A program made the translations under genes and the position numbers. The notes under the pieces were generated by a model that saw nothing but the letters and a program-made list of their open reading frames with translations, had not been told where the DNA came from and made no database searches. A stretch of 64,000 nucleotides of DNA, taken from Bacillota bacterium. GTDB lineage: Bacteria; Bacillota; Limnochordia; Darwinibacteriales; DTU012. Location: contig JAAYNP010000117.1 of assembly GCA_012520795.1 (NCBI GenBank), positions 1 through 64,000 of the forward strand, written 5' to 3'. Of this stretch, positions 62,904 to 64,000 are shown piece by piece. Positions within the stretch are counted from its first letter, which is position 1; the number at the start of each line of letters is the position of its first letter.

Positions 62904-64000
<1,097 letters not shown>

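Overview
The window reads as a 64 kb chromosomal segment of a flagellated member of the Bacillota outside the Bacilli. Most of it is core genome on the + strand: late flagellar genes with fliW-csrA, secA-prfB, uvrBAC, tsaE-tsaB-rimI-tsaD, groESL, his and arg operons, pcrA and ligA. Two secreted proteins (27.9-28.7 kb and 33.9-35.3 kb) look like outer-membrane beta-barrels ending in phenylalanine. With the envC-ctpA-yibQ-like envelope cluster, this suggests a diderm Bacillota lineage, possibly Limnochordia-like. That placement is inference, not proof.

Layout: 0-3.7 kb, flagellar operon flgK(end)-flgL-DUF6470-fliW-csrA-flaG-fliS-fliT-like, with neither flagellin nor fliD. 3.8-9.6 kb, cold-shock protein, hibernation factor, an unrecognised nucleotidyltransferase-like protein, secA and frameshifted prfB. 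9.6-14.7 kb, envelope polymer cluster (DUF2993, DUF5693, csaB, tagA/wecG, yitT). 14.8-20.6 kb, cell-wall cluster opening with an unusual FtsX-domain/M23 peptidase fusion, then ctpA, a PDZ membrane protein and a divergent polysaccharide deacetylase. 21-27.8 kb, SOS-type uvrBAC. 27.9-30.5 kb, minus-strand subtilase lipoprotein and barrel protein. 30.7-33.5 kb, DUF2089-DUF4097-small helical protein operon and a HAD phosphatase. 33.5-36.9 kb, porin-like gene with a long leader, then an orphan sugar-ABC ATPase. 37-38.5 kb, XRE regulator and mazEF. 38.6-42.9 kb, C26 hydrolase, asparaginase and the tRNA t6A cluster. 43-45.7 kb, CIRCE-groESL followed by a decayed group II intron. 45.8-52.8 kb, hpt-guaA-hisZGDBA(IE). 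52.9-56.1 kb, SleB-like lipoprotein and pcrA, then a second intron scrap. 56.3-62.9 kb, argCJBD-(carB relic)-argF. 63.1 kb to the end, start of ligA.

The most striking pattern is repeated loss of glutamine-amidotransferase functions at three biosynthetic loci. GuaA keeps its ATP-pyrophosphatase and dimerisation parts, but its glutaminase domain is cut to about 100 residues with no catalytic Cys/His/Glu. The his operon lacks exactly hisH and hisF. The arg operon lacks carA and holds only a broken remnant of carB. Either the organism relies on free ammonia or on enzymes encoded elsewhere, or the assembly hides something; each case can be tested.

Other points of note are an identical 18-bp palindrome in front of the FtsX-M23 fusion gene and the porin-like gene, two truncated copies of one terminator-targeting group II intron family, and an unidentified structured leader in front of the porin-like gene. 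No tRNA, rRNA or CRISPR array was seen.
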